A stretch of 64,000 bases of DNA from Rhizobium leguminosarum bv. trifolii WSM1325. Its GTDB lineage: Bacteria; Pseudomonadota; Alphaproteobacteria; Rhizobiales; Rhizobiaceae. The translations under genes were made by a program, and so were the position numbers. Below the pieces are notes generated by a model that worked only from the letters and a program-made list of their open reading frames with translations, made no database searches and had not been told where the DNA came from. The stretch spans positions 744,001 through 808,000 of the forward strand of contig CP001622.1 of NCBI GenBank assembly GCA_000023185.1, read 5' to 3'. Positions 60,172 through 64,000 of the stretch are shown piece after piece. Each line of letters starts with the position of its first letter. The first letter of the stretch is position 1.

Positions 60172-61056
60172 TCAGACCTCGATGATGTAGACGATCGTCA
60201 GCGCATCGGGATCGACGATGACGATCCGACCATCAGCAAGGATGAAGAAGCGGTAGCTTTCGTACTGCGGAACGATCTTCACGATGCGTGGCGGCAGCGG
60301 TTCGAGACGAACCTTCTTCGGGATCGTCGTTCCGACGGAGACCGTGAAATTCACTTCCTTCACCGGCGCAACATGGACCTCCTTCACCACTGTGCGAATT
60401 TCGGTCTGCTGCTCGACGGAAATGTTGACGTTGGTCTTGGTGTTGGACGTCTGATTGTTCGTCGTGGTGTTGTTGTTGACGTTGGTTTCGGAAGAGCTTT
60501 TGCTCGTCGTCGAAGAGTTCTGATCGGTCGACTGTTTCGACGCATCGCCGCTTTGCGTGGTGGCGGCGTTGCCCGAGCCCTCTGCAGGCTTGGCATTTTG
60601 CGTGCTGCTCTTCGTGCCTGAGGTGGCCGAGCCGCTTGTATCGCTGCTGCCGGATTTGGCGGCGGGCTTCTGTTCGGTCGTGGCGGCGCCGCCGGCGTCT
60701 TGGGATCCGGGTTTGGCTTCTGTCGAAGCCTTGCCGGAGGCACTTCCCTTTGTCGAAGAATTATCGTTCGAAGGCTGTTCGGCGCTCTTTTTCATGTCCG
60801 AACCCTGACCCGATTTTTGCTGCGATGACTGGCCCTTGCCTTGCGGGCAGGCTCCCGAAGCGTCGGGGGTGCAGTCGGCGCCGGTGCCGGTGGCGCTGGA
60901 GCCGGGCTGCGAACCGGCGTCCGTGCCCGTCTGCGAACCGGATTGGGCCTGGCCGCCGCTCTTGGTGTCCTGCTGTGCCGCCGCGGGCAGTGTGGCAAGC
61001 GGCGATACGCTGAGTGACAACGCTGCTACGAGCATGGCGAGATGGTTGCTTTTCAT
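60172..61056 (-). CDS. DUF1236 protein with long low-complexity region
   Basis: A 294-aa exported protein from ATG 61056 (CGGAGA upstream). Signal MKSNHLAMLVAALSLSVSPL to AAAQ. The middle, from residue 35 to 210, is Ser/Gly/Gln/Thr/Asn-rich and disordered. The C-terminal DUF1236 domain follows (VSVGTTIPKKVRLEPLPPRI; YRFFILADGRIVIVDPDALT). DUF1236 is typical of Rhizobiales envelope proteins of unknown function. It is followed upstream by a second, compact DUF1236 gene. Confidence 0.88.
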   Translation of the reverse strand: MKSNHLAMLVAALSLSVSPLATLPAAAQQDTKSGGQAQSGSQTGTDAGSQPGSSATGTGADCTPDASGACPQGKGQSSQQKSGQGSDMKKSAEQPSNDNSSTKGSASGKASTEAKPGSQDAGGAATTEQKPAAKSGSSDTSGSATSGTKSSTQNAKPAEGSGNAATTQSGDASKQSTDQNSSTTSKSSSETNVNNNTTTNNQTSNTKTNVNISVEQQTEIRTVVKEVHVAPVKEVNFTVSVGTTIPKKVRLEPLPPRIVKIVPQYESYRFFILADGRIVIVDPDALTIVYIIEV

Positions 61057-61157
61057 GATCGATCTCCGAGGTTTCGGGCACGCGATGCCGCCACGCATTC
61101 TCATGCGTCGGATGCGTGCCCTGACTGTTGATAGGGGGCGGCGTCAGCCGCACGTGG

Positions 61158-61553
61158 TCACTGAATGACCTGGATGACCTTCCGGGAGGAGGGTTCGACG
61201 ATCACACGCTGATCGTTGACGATCGCGTATGCATATTTCGGATCGTCGGGAATTGGGGTGACGACCACGGCCTCAGGCAGGGGCTGCCCGACGACGACCT
61301 TCTCCTTCACCACGACGCGCGTGGTCGGGGCGGGAGCCTGCTGAACATAGGTCAACACCTGCTGCGGCGGCGGATCGATGACGCTACCCGCCACGCCGCC
61401 GACGATGCCGCCGACAGCAGCACCGACCGGGCCGCCGACAATCGCACCCGTTGCAGCACCGCCTACTGCTCCTGTCACCGTCGAAGACTGCGCAAAGGCA
61501 GAGGTCGATGCCAACAAGATGCCTGCGGCGATTCCTAGTGCTTTGATATTCAT
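61158..61553 (-). CDS. DUF1236 protein with glycine zipper
   Basis: A 131-aa exported protein: signal MNIKALGIAAGILLASTSAF to AQ, then a glycine zipper (VGGAATGAIVGGPVGAAVGG) that could span or line a membrane, then DUF1236 (VVVTPIPDDPKYAYAIVNDQ, RVIVEPSSRKVIQVI). It is 101 bp before the larger DUF1236 gene on the same strand. Role in envelope stress is likely but not shown. Confidence 0.88.
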   Translation of the reverse strand: MNIKALGIAAGILLASTSAFAQSSTVTGAVGGAATGAIVGGPVGAAVGGIVGGVAGSVIDPPPQQVLTYVQQAPAPTTRVVVKEKVVVGQPLPEAVVVTPIPDDPKYAYAIVNDQRVIVEPSSRKVIQVIQ

Positions 61554-61680
61554 CTGTTTTCCTCCTTGGATGCGGATGGTTCCGCTGCGGAGACAAACCG
61601 AAAGATCGAGGAAGTGTTCCAGACGTCGGACTTCATGCCGGGGCCGGTCCGACCTTGGTCCTAGCGTAGGATTCGCCCGC

Positions 61681-61953
61681 CTACTGCGTGGGAAAACGGC
61701 TGAGCATTCGGTCGTGGACGTTCTCCCAGCCGACGATCATCGCGGCAAGCGAGATGGCTTTGTCGCGGTCCACTGCCTTGGTTATAAAGCCTTCAAGCAG
61801 GACGACAGGACCGAGCATCCTGATCTCGATGGCACTGCTGTCGATCTCAGGATCAGCGGAGAGGGCTGCTTCGATTGTGGCGATTGTCGACGCCGAACTG
61901 TGGCCTTGCGAGCAGCGCTCTTCGTGATTGTAGTTATCGGGGCCGAACTTCAT
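61681..61953 (-). CDS. BON-domain protein
   Basis: A 90-aa protein from ATG 61953 (AGGAGGAG upstream). The body is a BON domain: TIATIEAALSADPEIDSSAI, then EIRMLGPVVLLEGFITKAVD and RDKAISLAAMIVGWENVHDR, which binds phospholipid or other membranes in envelope proteins. It lacks a signal peptide, so it is probably cytoplasmic or peripheral. About 390 bp with no gene follow to 62344. Confidence 0.83.
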   Translation of the reverse strand: MKFGPDNYNHEERCSQGHSSASTIATIEAALSADPEIDSSAIEIRMLGPVVLLEGFITKAVDRDKAISLAAMIVGWENVHDRMLSRFPTQ

Positions 61954-62102
61954 TTTCTCCTCCTGTTCCGCCCCTCCACGGACGTACACATTACCTCGCA
62001 CTGGATATGAGCGGCGTGCCCTGACATCACCAGCCGGACTTAAGTCCGGCTTTCCCTCGGCACGATCCGCATTAAATTCTCCTGATCCTTGCTGAAAGGA
62101 CG

Positions 62103-62150
62103 TCAGGGAGGTTCTAGCAATGTTGCCGACTCCAGTCAGAACCTCCCTGA
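62103..62150. repeat. Perfect 13-bp inverted repeat in an intergenic region
   Basis: TCAGGGAGGTTCT (62103-62115) and AGAACCTCCCTGA (62138-62150) with a 22-nt loop. There is no T-run on either side. It could be an operator or part of an untranslated RNA. Confidence 0.5.
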
Positions 62151-62344
62151 TGACGCTTGAATTTATCGACCAGTGTCGAGCGTCCGAGCTCGGCAAGGAG
62201 GCGATGAATAGGAATGCAGGCGGTCGGTCATAGGGAAGCGCGCGAAAGCGAGGACTTTGCTCCTCTGATGCTTGTGACAAGCGGCAAAGGCTGGGCGCTC
62301 TGGCGCCATCCTGATGTCGACCCAAATGTCTGATTTCGCCTCCG

Positions 62345-63517
62345 CTACGAAGACCGGGTTTGTGATTTTGCCATCTGGCCGAGCCGGTCCGCCACGGGCT
62401 CAAGGGTTGAATGCAGCTCGGCATCCACCTCCGTCAGTTGCATCAGGTGACGTCGAGATTGCGCGGTCTCGTCCGGGCGTTCGACAGACGAAGGGACGAT
62501 TTGCTGGTCGAATTTCGACCTGTTCACTCGCGGTGGATCACGACCGGTTGCTGTTGCGGTCACGAGGCGAAGACAATGTTGTCTCAGGCGCAGGCACTTC
62601 TCGAGTGCAAGCCGAACCACGAAAGATGGTTCGCTTTTTAAGATCGACCAGATCGTCGCAAGTGACAGATACGTGTTCCTGGCTTGGCGGAACTCCCAAA
62701 ATGCGTATTTCTGGGTGGCGTTGATTGCGCTCCGCGTTGCGTATTGGGGGAGTTGAGGGTTTGCCGCCAGCGAACGCCTGATAACTTCCAGTGCGCCTCG
62801 GCCCATTGGCAGGTGATTGGACGACATGTTGCCGGGATACTGCCGGTATCCAACCAGCCGTTCGGGGATGACTTCGATTTGATAGCGCGCGGCCAGCTTG
62901 AGTTCGAAGTCGAGATCTTCGCAGCCGCCAATTCCTGCAGCTGCATATGAGCTGTCAAATCCGCCAATCTCGAGCGCGACATCCCGACGGACAAGAAGCG
63001 CGCTTCCGTTGCCGACATATTTGAAAGTCAGATGCCGGGCGAAGATATATCCTCTGGCGACATCGGGCCGGCAGGAGCGAAGGATCTCGTCGTCACTATT
63101 GATGATGTAATGCAGCACATAAACCGCAGCCCACTGTGGGGTTAAGCGATTGAGCGCATTCACCTGCTTTTCGATTTTCGTGTGATGCCAGAGATCGTCC
63201 GCGTCAAGAAATGCCACAAACCGACCTGCTGCTTCCCGGATGCCGGTGTTCCTTGCTGCGGCAACGCCGCGGTTTGGCGTGGACAGCAGGCGGATCCGCG
63301 AATCTGCCAGCGCCACTTGCTCGACCACCCTTGCCGTATCATCGGTAGAGCCGTCATTGACGACGATGATCTCCAGGTTCCGGTAGGTTTGGCGCCCGGC
63401 GGATCGAAGTGTGCGTTCGATATAACGGGAAGCATTGAAGGCCGGGATGACCACCGAAACCAGCGGCCCGTTGAAATGACGAACGTCCCTCCGATCCGTG
63501 TCTGAAGAGAAAAGCAT
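62345..63517 (-). CDS. Glycosyltransferase family 2
   Basis: A 390-aa GT2 enzyme. It shows LVSVVIPAFNASRYIERTLR at the N-terminus (GT-A nucleotide-binding), EIIVVNDGSTDDTARVVEQV, then the DxD motif FLDADDLWHH and a later catalytic-type GGCEDLDFELKLAARY. It probably builds exopolysaccharide or LPS. The C-terminal 100 residues are basic and helical with no membrane segment. Confidence 0.93.
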   Translation of the reverse strand: MLFSSDTDRRDVRHFNGPLVSVVIPAFNASRYIERTLRSAGRQTYRNLEIIVVNDGSTDDTARVVEQVALADSRIRLLSTPNRGVAAARNTGIREAAGRFVAFLDADDLWHHTKIEKQVNALNRLTPQWAAVYVLHYIINSDDEILRSCRPDVARGYIFARHLTFKYVGNGSALLVRRDVALEIGGFDSSYAAAGIGGCEDLDFELKLAARYQIEVIPERLVGYRQYPGNMSSNHLPMGRGALEVIRRSLAANPQLPQYATRSAINATQKYAFWEFRQARNTYLSLATIWSILKSEPSFVVRLALEKCLRLRQHCLRLVTATATGRDPPRVNRSKFDQQIVPSSVERPDETAQSRRHLMQLTEVDAELHSTLEPVADRLGQMAKSQTRSS

Positions 63518-63744
63518 TCCAGATCCCTCATTCGGCCAGCAATAATTCTCTTCGTTCTGATGATTGGCGATTCAGCCAGGCACTATTCCAACTTCGGGCG
63601 ACCCGAAATGAACTTTCGTCCAATGCAACTGCCCTCGCGCGGAAGGAAGGGAAGATATGGTGGCCGCAGTGGGCGTTCCGGATGAACTTGCCACCGCGAC
63701 CGCCCCTTTTCTTCGGGTGTTCTAACATGCGTCCAATCAACCTC

Positions 63745-63776
63745 CAAAAAGAAAGCCCCGTCACGAGTGACGGGGC
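63745..63776 (-). terminator. Rho-independent terminator of the gene at the right edge
   Basis: On the minus strand GCCCCGTCAC-TC-GTGACGGGGC is followed by TTTCTTTTT. It lies three bases after the stop codon at 63779. Confidence 0.8.
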
Positions 63777-63778
63777 AG

Positions 63779-64000
63779 TTAATTTTCGACAGAAGGAGTG
63801 GGCCGCACGACGGCATCGAAGGGTCGCGGTGTCAAACTTGCCCCCGGCCGGCCCGGCCCGTTACTCTCGCCGACCGCATTGGTTCCCGAGCCGACGCATA
63901 TACCCAGCAAAGTGGAAACACTCGCTTGGTGGCTTTGGGCCATCTCGGGGGTGGCAGCATCGTGATCTGCAGCAAGGAGGGAAACCTCGCGGAGGATCGT
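63779..64000 (-). CDS. C-terminal part of an unidentified protein (cut by window edge)
   Basis: The minus strand is open from the last base of the window to TAA at 63779-63781, 73 codons, starting TILREVSLLAADHDAATPEM and ending RPFDAVVRPTPSVEN. A strong terminator follows at once, which supports that this frame is a real gene end. The part present is polar and Gly/Pro-rich. No family can be named; it could belong with the glycosyltransferase functionally, but the 260-bp gap between them makes that uncertain. Confidence 0.55.
   Translation of the reverse strand, partial: TILREVSLLAADHDAATPEMAQSHQASVSTLLGICVGSGTNAVGESNGPGRPGASLTPRPFDAVVRPTPSVEN

Overview
The window reads as a chromosomal stretch of a fast-growing alphaproteobacterial rhizobium, most likely the Rhizobium leguminosarum/etli group. 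The reasons are the high G+C, the codon use, rhizobial families (DUF1236, DUF982, DUF1499, a GcrA-like regulator, YiaAB), and four recurring families of intergenic repeats of the kind scattered through Rhizobium chromosomes. This assignment is an inference from the sequence; no search was run.

Layout. 1-12 kb is backbone: the 3' part of smc, a long intergenic region with a strong terminator and a possible small RNA, ppdK, small envelope and hypothetical proteins, a DUF1499 membrane protein, a leftward pair (NAD-binding/DUF4166 protein and DCC-type thiol oxidoreductase) and an MBL-fold hydrolase. A tRNA-Gln(TTG) at 12.1 kb begins an AT-richer accessory block (12.3-18.1 kb). That block holds the broken remains of one SIR2-STAND NTPase gene, a probable anti-phage sensor, split by a complete IS66-family element with an 8-bp target duplication. 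18.3-25.5 kb returns to backbone: an SDR, a TetR regulator divergent from a PspA-like/YiaAB pair, and a large MFS-PlsC-AMP-ligase fusion (Aas type). A tRNA-Pro(CGG) at 25.7 kb is followed by a nucleotidyltransferase-fold gene with a 30-bp inverted repeat in its promoter.

27-32.6 kb carries a Crp-like regulator, a secreted polysaccharide-lyase-like protein and an unusual NTF2-LuxR regulator. 32.6-37.8 kb is a prophage-like regulatory and early-gene module: an S24/LexA-type repressor, shared operators at three places, and a rightward chain of small genes overlapping by ATGA, with GcrA-like and LuxR-like HTH proteins. No structural, integrase or lysis genes are visible, so it is a remnant or a domesticated module. 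38-50.4 kb holds metabolic and signalling genes: NIPSNAP, an APH-like kinase, carboxylesterase, GT25, two two-component pairs, cupin, dihaem cytochrome c and class II aldolase.

50.6-53.3 kb is a tight five-gene operon that I cannot match to a known pathway: RibD-type reductase, 53-aa protein, haem-oxygenase-like iron oxidase, Rieske protein and CDP-alcohol phosphatidyltransferase. It is the best candidate for an undescribed biosynthetic system. 53.5-64 kb holds stress and envelope genes (YflT-like, PepSY-like, RidA/TetR pair with three operators, transglutaminase-like, ArsR-SRPBCC-ClpP, GlsB, two DUF1236 proteins, BON), a GT2 glycosyltransferase, and the C-terminus of an unknown leftward gene cut by the window edge.

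The sequence shows extensive decay at gene edges: fragments of ligD, a tetR, a DUF982 gene and a prophage-module gene, each related to an intact gene nearby or recognisable by its C-terminus.
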